Assembly: GCA_964596345.1 (NCBI GenBank)
Contig: CAZQSZ010000003.1
Coordinates: 124,001 to 188,000, forward strand
DNA: 64,000 bases
Source: CADEDV01 sp964596345
GTDB taxonomy: Bacteria; Bacteroidota; Bacteroidia; Chitinophagales; Chitinophagaceae
Direction of reading: 5' to 3'
The number at the start of each line of letters is the position of its first letter. Within the stretch, counting starts at the first letter, position 1. The notes under the pieces were generated by a model that did not search any database, had not been told where the DNA came from, and saw nothing but the letters and a program-made list of their open reading frames with translations. Position numbers and translations under genes: made by a program. This document shows, one piece after another, positions 52,649 to 60,226 of the stretch.

Positions 52649-52954
52649 ATGAAAATGTATACATATGATACATTGTCTGAAGCAGTAAATGATCTGAAAA
52701 AACGGGGCTTTGATCTTGATTTCAATTTGCAGGAAAATTGCCTGGTTTGTCACCCGCATACACTGGATATAAAAGATTTTGAGATCGTGGAAGTGCACCG
52801 CTTTGAAGGGAATACCGATCCTGCAGATGAAGCCGTGGTCTATGCCATTGAATCAGTGAATGGCCTTAAAGGAGTATTGGTAAATGGCTATGGTATTTCA
52901 GCAGAGGCTATGGGTTCAGATATGGCCATGAAATTACAGATAAACCGTTCCTGA
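52649..52954 (+). CDS. small conserved Bacteroidota protein, 101 aa
   Basis: This is a 101-residue cytosolic protein: YDTLSEAVNDLKKRGFDLDFNL, a Cys pair in ENCLVCHPHTL, then EIVEVHRFEG and GVLVNGYGISAEAMGSDMA. Small proteins with this pattern are common in Bacteroidota and are often labelled as phosphoribosylpyrophosphate synthetase. That name has no support in the length or motifs here. The Cys-x2-Cys could bind metal. It follows the Lrp-type gene by 58 bases. Confidence 0.7.
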   Translation: MKMYTYDTLSEAVNDLKKRGFDLDFNLQENCLVCHPHTLDIKDFEIVEVHRFEGNTDPADEAVVYAIESVNGLKGVLVNGYGISAEAMGSDMAMKLQINRS

Positions 52955-52974
52955 ACAAACCTGTTCCAGCCAAT

Positions 52975-53445
52975 ATGAAAAAAGCACTGCTACTTTTAGG
53001 GATAGTTATTTACTTACTCTTTCCACAACATCTGCCGGCACAAAAAGACAGTATCCGTTTGTTTTGCCCGCTGGAAGAAGCAGTGCTGGTTCCGCCGCCT
53101 AAAAACGCTATGAAATATGACCCGCCGGATCTTTGTATTGTACTGACCAGCTTGCCGGATAGTATTGTGAAATCGGTAGCCAATGCAAGAGTAACGAATG
53201 TGGAGATTGATGAGGAAGGAAAATACGGGATTGTTATTTTTTCAAAGATCAATAACAAGGATTATTATTTCTGGTACACGGGGTTGAATAAAACACTGGT
53301 GTCAAAAAACACACTCATAAAAGCAGGACAGGCGATCGGTTATATTGAACCGGGCGGCAGGGTGGAAATGCTGATGTACCAATTTGAAACACAGCTGGAT
53401 CCTTCCAAATACCTGGATTGTAAAAATGTACTGAAGAACGAATAG
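52975..53445 (+). CDS. exported M23-like protein without metal ligands
   Basis: This is a 156-residue protein with a signal peptide (about residues 1-22). The mature part aligns with the lysostaphin/M23 fold: GYIE and GRVEMLMYQFE lie where catalytic members have GxxGxxTGxHLHFE, and QLDPSKYL matches the usual end. The Hxxx(D) and HxH zinc ligands are absent, so it is probably inactive and may bind or regulate peptidoglycan enzymes. It is the last gene of the Lrp-linked group, nine bases from a convergent GNAT gene. Confidence 0.6.
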   Translation: MKKALLLLGIVIYLLFPQHLPAQKDSIRLFCPLEEAVLVPPPKNAMKYDPPDLCIVLTSLPDSIVKSVANARVTNVEIDEEGKYGIVIFSKINNKDYYFWYTGLNKTLVSKNTLIKAGQAIGYIEPGGRVEMLMYQFETQLDPSKYLDCKNVLKNE

Positions 53446-53453
53446 TATAAAGT

Positions 53454-53942
53454 TTACAATTTCTTCTCCATCACATAATCATCCATCACATAACCGTTGC
53501 CGATATCAAAGTCGAATTCTTTGATCACGGAGAAGCCATTTTTTTCGTAGAAATATTTGGCCTTGTTACGCCGGTTCACCTGTAATTGCAGGGCGTTGGC
53601 CCCTAAGGGTTTTATTTCGCTGATGATATGCTCAATGATATAACGGCCGGTACCTTTTCCCTGTTGCGAAGGCAGTACATATAGTTTATGTAGTTTAAAA
53701 ACTCCCGGACTCATTTCCTGGTAAGAAGCAAAGCCCACCGGCTCCTTATTCTCATAAATAAAAATGAACCGGGCGCCATCGCTGATCTGTTTTTCCAGGG
53801 AGGCTTCACTGTACATCATGTCCAGCATGTAATCGATCTGCTCAGCAGAAATCATGGAAGCATAGGTGTGTGGCCACACTTTAAAGGCCAGTTCACGGAT
53901 CAGGGGGATATCGTTGACCGAAGCTTTTTGTATCTCAAACAC
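53454..53942 (-). CDS. GNAT family N-acetyltransferase
   Basis: This is a 162-residue acetyltransferase with the core motif LYVLPSQQGKGTGRYIIEHI (Q/RxxGxG/A) and the C-terminal NRRNKAKYFYEKNGFSVIKEFDFDIG. Its start overlaps the last 8 bases of the PrsW-like gene upstream, so the two are probably translated from one transcript. The substrate is unknown. Confidence 0.88.
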   Translation of the reverse strand: MFEIQKASVNDIPLIRELAFKVWPHTYASMISAEQIDYMLDMMYSEASLEKQISDGARFIFIYENKEPVGFASYQEMSPGVFKLHKLYVLPSQQGKGTGRYIIEHIISEIKPLGANALQLQVNRRNKAKYFYEKNGFSVIKEFDFDIGNGYVMDDYVMEKKL

Positions 53943-54669
53943 TGGTTGTTTTATTTTGATCTTTAAATAGTTGCCGTGACAGGTTGCGGTGCTCTCTTGT
54001 CAGGTTACGGCTGAGCACCAAAGCTACAATTAATGATACAATTGCCCCTGCCAGTAATAATAATTCGCTTACGTTTTGTCCCACCAGCGAATACTGGTTG
54101 ATGAATAAAAAGAAATCGTACAAGCCATGGAAGAAAACGGCTCCGCTAACGCCGAGTATCATCAGCCACAAACTTCTGCTGGAATCAAATTTGGCTTTGC
54201 CCACAAAGTACCCCATGATGATACCAAAAGTGGCGTGAGCAGGGACACTCAGGAACATCCGCTGGAATGCCACCTGGTAACCCATGCCCAGCTCAGCATA
54301 CTTGGTCACATATAAAATATTTTCTACCGTGGCAAATCCCATACTCACCATCAGGCTGTACACGATACCATCTAATGGTTCATCAAAACTTTTCTGCCGG
54401 TAGGAGTAACCCCGCAGGAAAATGAATTTGCAAAGTTCTTCACTCAGTCCCACCACCAGGAATGCAAAAATGGCCACGCCGGCTAATGAGCCATCCACTA
54501 CTTTGTCTGCAAAATACTTTTCCAGTTCCGCAGCGGGTAAGATAGACAAGCCGCCGAGTATAAAACTGACAATAAGATTCAGCTTGGGTTCTTTGTTGTA
54601 GATATCCCGGTAAAAAATGATCAGGCAGATAGCGATACCGGGTGCGGCGGCAATGGCGATATAATTCAT
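53935..54669 (-). CDS. PrsW-like intramembrane metalloprotease
   Basis: This is a 244-residue integral membrane protein with about eight hydrophobic segments. The family motifs are GLSEELCKFIFL (EExxK), DGIVYSLMVSMGFATVENILY, and HATFGIIMGYFVG with its His, followed by FFHGLYDF, another His. In Bacillus, PrsW cleaves an anti-sigma factor within the membrane. Whether this one does is unknown. It overlaps the downstream GNAT gene by 8 bases. Confidence 0.88.
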   Translation of the reverse strand: MNYIAIAAAPGIAICLIIFYRDIYNKEPKLNLIVSFILGGLSILPAAELEKYFADKVVDGSLAGVAIFAFLVVGLSEELCKFIFLRGYSYRQKSFDEPLDGIVYSLMVSMGFATVENILYVTKYAELGMGYQVAFQRMFLSVPAHATFGIIMGYFVGKAKFDSSRSLWLMILGVSGAVFFHGLYDFFLFINQYSLVGQNVSELLLLAGAIVSLIVALVLSRNLTREHRNLSRQLFKDQNKTTSV

Positions 54670-54736
54670 GAAAGCGGTTGTTTAAGCAGCCAAGATAATC
54701 AATGGGAACAGATTCGCTATACCATGAGCAGGGTAT

Positions 54737-55567
54737 CTATGCCATAACCGAAACCATGTGGAGAGCCACTGTTCCCAACGCCTTGTCGCCGGTTAACTGA
54801 ACCTTATGCATTGCTTCATCCGCTGTGATGCCTTTGGAGAATAATTTCCAGGCTGTATCCGGGGCAATGCTAACAGTAGCAGTAATGTCTCTGTCTGTTT
54901 CTTTTACCAGTTGCCAAAGGCCATTGTTACGGAGGAGGTACCAGTTGCCCCCTGCATCCGTGGTTACCTGCACACAGATAACTGTTCCATCTGCAGCGGG
55001 CACATCCCGGTAGGTATGCGGCAGCCCGCACATGAAGGTGTCCATAAAAGGGTAGAAGAGTTCCCGGCTGAACAGGCCGGGTTGGCCTACCGCATCCCTT
55101 ATCTGCTGCTGGTGAATAAATTTTTCCGTGTACTCTCTTGCCACATGAAACCAGTTTTTAGAAACTGTTTCCCCGGCCCAGGCTACACTGAACAGGGCCT
55201 CTTCAAAAGGATCCAGCGAAGCGATATAATCGCAGTATTGTTTGCCGGTATAGGCGAGTAACTCCGTTATTAATCCGGGGCTCATTCGCTGGCTGGCCTG
55301 CACCCATTGTGCATTCAATTCATTTAAATAATCAACCAGTTCTGCATAACTGTTAATGGGTTTGTTCGGCTCTAAGGAATGATGATCTCTTGACAGGGAC
55401 AGGGTCCTGATATTCCCATCCAGCAAATGCGCTGCAATATCTTTTACCTGCCATTTTTTGGCGATGGTGGGTTTGTTCCAATCATCTTTCGACAGCGATT
55501 GTAACAGTTCCATTAACTGCTGATCCAATACGGGAAATAAGTGTGCGGTTGGTATGGGGATGATCAT
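54737..55567 (-). CDS. maleylpyruvate isomerase-like (DinB/MDMPI) protein with SCP2-like tail
   Basis: This is a 276-residue protein. The N-terminal domain (about residues 1-160) has the DinB/MDMPI four-helix pattern: LSKDDWNKPTIAKKWQVKDIAAHLLDG, including a His at the usual metal position (AAHLLDG), and HVAREYTEKFIHQQQIRDA. The C-terminal half resembles an SCP2-like fold (about residues 180-276). Some members act in mycothiol-dependent reactions, others on metal-bound thiols. Function here is open. Confidence 0.8.
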   Translation of the reverse strand: MIIPIPTAHLFPVLDQQLMELLQSLSKDDWNKPTIAKKWQVKDIAAHLLDGNIRTLSLSRDHHSLEPNKPINSYAELVDYLNELNAQWVQASQRMSPGLITELLAYTGKQYCDYIASLDPFEEALFSVAWAGETVSKNWFHVAREYTEKFIHQQQIRDAVGQPGLFSRELFYPFMDTFMCGLPHTYRDVPAADGTVICVQVTTDAGGNWYLLRNNGLWQLVKETDRDITATVSIAPDTAWKLFSKGITADEAMHKVQLTGDKALGTVALHMVSVMA

Positions 55568-55610
55568 GCTATGAAATTAGAATTTACTGACCGAAAAGAT
55601 TTTTTGTATG

Positions 55611-56351
55611 TTATCTTGAAGAACTGGTCAATAGTTTAATGGCTTTTTCATTGCTACAATTGTCATTGCCAAATCTTTTTTGCCAATTGATGTTTATAAT
55701 CTCGATTCTTGTCTCAACTGTTTTGTCCCAATTAAGCTTGAAACCCTTGCTTTCAAGTGTCGCAGCAACTTGTTTTCCAATTTCTAAAGCGTCTTTGTAG
55801 TTATTATTAAAGTCGCCAAAACCAATAAATAGATGCCTGTCATCAACAACCCTTTCTATGTCTTGCCAATGGTAATAGCAAAAGCCACTTGTTTTAATGC
55901 CCTTTTTTAAAAGTTCTTCATGAATTTCTTGACTGTCACCTTCGCCATCTTGTTTTGTAATACCTGCATTATGTAAAGCAATTATTCCTGACGAGTTTAA
56001 TTTATCAAAAGCTTGAACCAACTTGTCAAAATCTGTAACTGTTGCCCAACTTGCTTGTTCTCTCAAACGTTCTGCATACGCACTGTCAATTTGATTTTTT
56101 GTCCAGTCTCGGTCAAATGGAATTTCATACAAATAGTCTTCAATGTTTGTAAAAGTTTCTTCTTTGTCGTAAAAGCCACTTTTAATAGAAATGTTTAGCT
56201 GCTCAATAATGTCGTTTTTGGTTGTGTCCGTCATAGCAACTCTGCTTGATTGAACTTTGGATGTGTTTGATTTTTCTGTGTCATGCTTTGAATTGTTGCA
56301 TGAGAAAAAAAAGATTGTCAGAATGATTGTAGTTATGAAACGCATTATCAT
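55611..56351 (-). CDS. DUF6891-like lipoprotein in second AT-rich island
   Basis: This is a 246-residue lipoprotein (lipobox FFFSC, Cys about residue 18). The C-terminal half matches DUF6891 in its order of blocks: LNSSGIIALHNAGITKQDGEGD, GFCYYHWQDIERVV, and LNWDKTVETRIEI. Here it is preceded by a lipidation signal, unlike the cytosolic members I know of. It is AT-rich and follows the island gene at 56485 after a 133-base spacer, with a structure like that of the first island. Confidence 0.6.
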   Translation of the reverse strand: MIMRFITTIILTIFFFSCNNSKHDTEKSNTSKVQSSRVAMTDTTKNDIIEQLNISIKSGFYDKEETFTNIEDYLYEIPFDRDWTKNQIDSAYAERLREQASWATVTDFDKLVQAFDKLNSSGIIALHNAGITKQDGEGDSQEIHEELLKKGIKTSGFCYYHWQDIERVVDDRHLFIGFGDFNNNYKDALEIGKQVAATLESKGFKLNWDKTVETRIEIININWQKRFGNDNCSNEKAIKLLTSSSR

Positions 56352-56484
56352 TAAAATGGCATGTAACGTTTAAGCGATTTAAGAAGGGTTGGCGTTTGGA
56401 AATATGTTGCTCCACTTTGGCACTACCGTTGATTATTATTTTGCTGGGTAAATGTAGCACACCTGCCCGACTTTTTTAAAGTGC
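56352..56484. other. spacer between second-island genes
   Basis: The 133-base spacer ends, on the minus strand, with CGCTTAAACGTTACATGCC just before the next gene. This resembles the CGTTGTATG and CCGTTGTGAG words of the first island. No protein-coding frame was accepted. It may be a cassette-type recombination site. Confidence 0.4.
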
Positions 56485-57201
56485 CTATTGTGCGATGTCT
56501 TTCTCAGTCAGTAACAGTTGCAGTTCTCCGATGGTCAAAATTTTTGCTTTAGTCGAGGTATCCGATTTCCAAGTTATACTGCCAACTCTTTTCAAAAGCA
56601 CCTCTTCTCCCAACAACAGCTTTGCCAGCTCCACTTTTGTATCTTCGGTTAACCTTATGTCATTCCTTCTCACATAAAATGTGATATTATAAGGAAGGGT
56701 TTGATTTTCTATCTCTGCTACGATATCCTTTGATGAAATTTGCCCCTCTTCGAATTGGTAAAGTGTTAATTCATCTGATGCTGATTCATATTTCTGGATT
56801 ACAAACAATTTTGTTTTTGCCGCCGCATTCAATATTGAATCAACGATAGCAACACACCTTTTTTGGTAGTTTGCTGTTATCAGGATTTTGGCATTCGGCG
56901 TTTCTTGTTTACTATAAACGTATCTAATGCCAATACAATCGCCCTTTTCCATAACCATTTTCGTGAAATGTCCAACAGGGCGGGTAGTATCGAAGAGTTC
57001 GTATTGCCTTTCAAGCCAATCTTGGTCATTTGGGTGCTTTATAGAATCCTCTTTTATGTACTTCAGCAAGTCTTTGTGAAGCGCTTCTTCATTCTGCACA
57101 AACCATTCATTCAGAGAGTCAGGAGCTTGTGAAAGTCCATTTTCCCTTTGATTGCAGGAAAGTAAGCTGAAGATAAAAACTATAAAAAATAAAGCTCTCA
57201 T
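56485..57201 (-). CDS. lipoprotein of unknown function, second island
   Basis: This is a 238-residue lipoprotein starting MRALFFIVF, with the lipobox FSLLSC (Cys about residue 16). The mature part is alpha/beta with ERQYELFDTTRPVGHFTK and KGDCIGIRYVYSKQET, and a late strand TWKSDTSTKAKILTIGE. No family is recognised. The island border motif lies immediately upstream, so it is the first gene of the second island. A GTG at 57213 is an alternative start. Confidence 0.6.
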   Translation of the reverse strand: MRALFFIVFIFSLLSCNQRENGLSQAPDSLNEWFVQNEEALHKDLLKYIKEDSIKHPNDQDWLERQYELFDTTRPVGHFTKMVMEKGDCIGIRYVYSKQETPNAKILITANYQKRCVAIVDSILNAAAKTKLFVIQKYESASDELTLYQFEEGQISSKDIVAEIENQTLPYNITFYVRRNDIRLTEDTKVELAKLLLGEEVLLKRVGSITWKSDTSTKAKILTIGELQLLLTEKDIAQ

Positions 57202-57235
57202 AAGATTTCGCACAACATGTAAATATATGATACTC
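57199..57235 (-). repeat. island 2 upstream border motif
   Basis: The segment aligns with 34776-34812, the upstream border of island 1. The common core is AGTRTCATATATTTACRTGTT on the minus strand. The adjacent CATGTTGTGCG (57209-57219) is repeated, inverted, at the other end of island 1. Confidence 0.6.
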
Positions 57236-57336
57236 CCCGCTTGCTTTCAAGGAAAATAGCCTTTGATTTTCAAATAGCTGATCATCGCCATTTCAACCTG
57301 ACAGGTTGTTATTGTCACCATCCACCAATAAAAAAA

Positions 57337-57361
57337 ACGGGATCACTTTCGCAATCCCGTT
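57337..57361 (-). terminator. hairpin terminator after icd
   Basis: AACGGGAT and ATCCCGTT (8 paired bases, 9-base loop) are followed on the minus strand by TTTTTTT. It lies 21 bases past the icd stop. Confidence 0.8.
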
Positions 57362-57381
57362 CTCAGATAATAATAAAAGGG

Positions 57382-58617
57382 TTAAAGACCCATTTTCTTT
57401 TTCAGGTTGGCATCAATAGCATCTAAGAATTCTTCAGTATACAGGTAATGGTCACCATGATTCACTTTATTGCCATGGATACATACCGCAAGGTCTTTGG
57501 TCATTTTGCCTTCTTCCACAGTTTCAATACAAACGGCTTCCAGTGCATTGGCAAAATCGATCAGCGGCTGGTTGCCGTCTAATTTGCCACGGAAAGCAAG
57601 TCCTCTTGTCCAGGCAAAAATGGAAGCAATAGGATTTGTAGAAGTGGGTTTGCCTTTCTGGTGCTCCCGGTAGTGACGGGTAACGGTGCCATGTGCAGCT
57701 TCCGCTTCCATGGTCTTACCATCGGGGGTGATCAGTACAGAAGTCATCAGCCCGAGTGAACCAAAACCCTGTGCCACGGTATCACTTTGCACATCCCCAT
57801 CGTAATTCTTACAGGCCCATACAAAATTACCGTTCCATTTCAGGGCACTGGCCACCATATCATCGATCAGGCGGTGTTCATACACGATACCCGCTGCTTC
57901 AAACTGTGCTTTGAATTCGTTCTGGTAGATATCTTCAAAAATATCTTTGAAACGGCCATCATATTTTTTCAGGATGGTATTCTTCGTAGAAAGGTATAAA
58001 GGCCATTTTTTACTCAGGGCCATATTGAAACAGCTCCTGGCAAAACCCATGATACTTTCATCCGTATTATACATCGACATCGCTACACCATCGCCTTTGA
58101 AATTGAATACTTCAAAGGTTTGGGGCTCGCCACCGCCTTCGGGGGTAAAGGTCATGGTCAGTTTGCCTTTTCCTTTGATGACGGTATCAGTGGCCCGGTA
58201 CTGGTCGCCAAACGCATGACGGCCCACAATGATAGGTGCAGTCCAGTTGGTCACAAGGCGGGGAATATTTTTAATAACGATCGGCTCCCGGAACACGGTT
58301 CCATCCAGGATATTGCGGATCGTGCCGTTCGGGCTCTTCCACATTTGTTTCAGGCTGAATTCCTTAACCCTTGCTTCATCCGGGGTGATGGTGGCACATT
58401 TGATACCCACGCCGTGTTCTTTGATGGCGTTGGCAGCATCCACGGTTACCTGGTCGTTGGTCTGGTCACGGTATTCCATACCGAGGTCATAATATTTGAT
58501 ATCTACTTCCACGTAGGGGAGTATCAGCTTGTCTTTGATGAATTTCCAGATAATGCGAGTCATTTCATCTCCGTCCAGTTCTACCACCGGTTTAGCAACT
58601 TTGATCTTTTGGGCCAT
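57382..58617 (-). CDS. icd: NADP-dependent isocitrate dehydrogenase
   Basis: This 411-residue enzyme oxidatively decarboxylates isocitrate to 2-oxoglutarate in the TCA cycle. It is of the homodimeric eukaryote-like class. The start KPVVELDGDEMTRIIWKFIKDKLILPYVEVDIKYYDLG, the substrate loop SPNGTIRNILDGTVFREPI, the binding block GRHAFGDQYRATD, the acidic metal site YDGDVQSDTVAQGFGSLGLM and the NADP region EAAHGTVTRHYREHQKG are all visible. It is divergent from a Crp/Fnr regulator gene. Confidence 0.95.
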   Translation of the reverse strand: MAQKIKVAKPVVELDGDEMTRIIWKFIKDKLILPYVEVDIKYYDLGMEYRDQTNDQVTVDAANAIKEHGVGIKCATITPDEARVKEFSLKQMWKSPNGTIRNILDGTVFREPIVIKNIPRLVTNWTAPIIVGRHAFGDQYRATDTVIKGKGKLTMTFTPEGGGEPQTFEVFNFKGDGVAMSMYNTDESIMGFARSCFNMALSKKWPLYLSTKNTILKKYDGRFKDIFEDIYQNEFKAQFEAAGIVYEHRLIDDMVASALKWNGNFVWACKNYDGDVQSDTVAQGFGSLGLMTSVLITPDGKTMEAEAAHGTVTRHYREHQKGKPTSTNPIASIFAWTRGLAFRGKLDGNQPLIDFANALEAVCIETVEEGKMTKDLAVCIHGNKVNHGDHYLYTEEFLDAIDANLKKKMGL

Positions 58618-58675
58618 GATAACAATTGTTTTAGGTTAAAATTCAGGGTTGGCAAATCTACAATATTATCAAATG

Positions 58676-58687
58676 TGACTTATGTCA
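58676..58687. promoter_or_regulatory. palindrome TGACTTATGTCA upstream of the Crp/Fnr gene
   Basis: TGAC and GTCA around TTAT. Its centre is about 41 bases before the expected transcription start (-7 at 58710-58717), the position used by class II Crp activation. The arms are only 4 bases. Confidence 0.4.
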
Positions 58688-58709
58688 TGTGCCGGAAGAT
58701 ATTGTGCCG

Positions 58710-58717
58710 TACTTTTG
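58710..58717 (+). promoter_or_regulatory. -7 element of the Crp/Fnr gene
   Basis: TACTTTTG fits TAnnTTTG. Together with the downstream FNR-type palindrome it gives a regulated promoter for the gene at 58785. Confidence 0.5.
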
Positions 58718-58733
58718 TATTAAATTTTTACCC

Positions 58734-58751
58734 GATTGATTCAAATCAATC
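58734..58751. promoter_or_regulatory. exact FNR-type palindrome GATTGATTCAAATCAATC
   Basis: The central 14 bases TTGATTCAAATCAA match the FNR consensus TTGAT-N4-ATCAA perfectly, and the arms extend to 8 paired bases. It lies 34 bases before the ATG and just downstream of the first -7 element, where binding would repress. Confidence 0.65.
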
Positions 58752-58784
58752 CAAAAAGTTGTAACTTTTAAGGCAATTAGTAGT

Positions 58785-59390
58785 ATGGACTCTGTAAAGT
58801 CATTCCTGAATTATTTAAAAAGATTCACGGATCTTACAGATGCTGAGTTTAACCAGCACCTGTTACCCGTATGTAAAGTGCGGAGATTTGGCAAAAAAGA
58901 AGTGGTCACAAAGGCAGGGGATGTAGAGAACTATATCAACTTCATTGTACGGGGTCTTGTCCGCAAGTATTACAAAAAAGGCCACCACGAGATCAATACA
59001 CAGATATCCATGGAAGGCCACCTGATCCTGAGCCAGGAATCATTCCACAGCCGCACACCCTCCGATTATACGATTGAAACTATTGAATCATCAACGCTGG
59101 TTTCTATTTCTTATGAAGATTTGGAACGGGTGTACCAGCACTCGCATAAAATGGAGCATCTCGGCCGCCTGATCGTCACTTTTGCCATGATCATCAAAGA
59201 CAACTGGCAGATGCAGATGGTGAAGATGACACCGAGAGAACGGTTTTTAAATTTTGTGACGAAGAACCCTGAGCTGATGCAGCGGGTGCCGCAAAAATAC
59301 CTGGCTTCTTATCTCAATATCAAACCGGAAACCTTCAGCCGTTTCAAACACCTGATAAAAGGCCATAGCAAAGCAACGGCTAAACCCTGA
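58785..59390 (+). CDS. Crp/Fnr-family transcriptional regulator
   Basis: This is a 201-residue regulator. The N-terminal cyclic-nucleotide-like beta roll (about residues 25-130) has VENYINFIVRGLVRKYYKKGHHE. The C-terminal HTH is LASYLNIKPETFSRFKH. The conserved cysteines that bind the FeS cluster in E. coli FNR are not visible, so it is not an FNR oxygen sensor of that type. Its upstream region carries an exact FNR-type box, so it probably regulates itself. Which metabolite or redox signal it reads is unknown. Confidence 0.9.
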   Translation: MDSVKSFLNYLKRFTDLTDAEFNQHLLPVCKVRRFGKKEVVTKAGDVENYINFIVRGLVRKYYKKGHHEINTQISMEGHLILSQESFHSRTPSDYTIETIESSTLVSISYEDLERVYQHSHKMEHLGRLIVTFAMIIKDNWQMQMVKMTPRERFLNFVTKNPELMQRVPQKYLASYLNIKPETFSRFKHLIKGHSKATAKP

Positions 59391-59397
59391 AGGTGCA

Positions 59398-60222
59398 TTA
59401 ACCCAACGCCACATCAAGAATCATCATTACCAGGAATCCGCCAATAAAGCCGAGTACAGACCTGTCTGTATATTTATCTCTTTGCGTTTCAGGAATTACT
59501 TCTTCCACCACCACAAAGATCATAGCTCCGGCAGCAAAGGCCAGTGCAAAAGGAAGGATGGGCTGCATATAAATTACAGCAACAGCTCCAATAACACCTG
59601 CAACCGGTTCTACGATCGCAGACAGTTGTCCATACCAAAAACTGCGCAGGCGGCTCACCCCGTGTCTTCTCAGCGGCATGGATACAGCTACTCCTTCCGG
59701 GAAATTCTGAATGCCAATGCCTATAGCCAATGCTATGGCACCTGAAACGGAAGCATCTTCCATGCCAATGGCCGCAGCGCCAAATAATACACCTACTGCC
59801 AGCCCTTCCGGTATGTTATGCAACGTTATGGCGAGTATCAGCAGGGTGGTTTTGTGCAATTTTGTTTTTATCCCCTCCGATTCTTCTACTCCGAAATTCA
59901 GGTGCAGGTGAGGTGTCACTTTATCCAAAAAGAAAATGAATAAAGCACCTAACAAAAAGCCAACAGCTGCCGGCATCCAACTCATGGAAGGATACATTTT
60001 TTCTGACATTTCTATGGCGGGATTCAATAGTGACCAGAAACTGGCAGCAACCATCACTCCACCAGTGAATCCGAGCATAGGATCAAGTACGCCCCGGCTT
60101 AATGTTTTAAAGAAAAATACCAACGCAGCTCCTGCTGCTGTTACCAGCCAGGTAAAGGAGGTGGCGATAAGTGCTGAATAAACGGGTCCTATCTTAATAA
60201 AAAATTGTTCAATTGATTCCAT
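59398..60222 (-). CDS. ZIP family metal transporter
   Basis: This is a 274-residue membrane transporter with eight hydrophobic segments. The ZIP motifs are HNIPEGLAVGVLFG (about residue 138-151) and GIQNFPEGVAVSMP (about 173-186), with the metal-binding His/Asn/Glu, and a charged loop between TM3 and TM4 (LHLNFGVEESEG). It moves divalent metal ions such as Zn, Mn or Fe into the cytosol. Its start lies 4 bases after the stop of the DtxR-type regulator, so they form an operon, which points to manganese or iron control. Confidence 0.92.
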   Translation of the reverse strand: MESIEQFFIKIGPVYSALIATSFTWLVTAAGAALVFFFKTLSRGVLDPMLGFTGGVMVAASFWSLLNPAIEMSEKMYPSMSWMPAAVGFLLGALFIFFLDKVTPHLHLNFGVEESEGIKTKLHKTTLLILAITLHNIPEGLAVGVLFGAAAIGMEDASVSGAIALAIGIGIQNFPEGVAVSMPLRRHGVSRLRSFWYGQLSAIVEPVAGVIGAVAVIYMQPILPFALAFAAGAMIFVVVEEVIPETQRDKYTDRSVLGFIGGFLVMMILDVALG

Positions 60223-60226
60223 GTAC

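Noticed and set aside
58120..58764. Plus-strand 214-codon frame
   Set aside because: It is antisense to the icd gene, which has complete family motifs.
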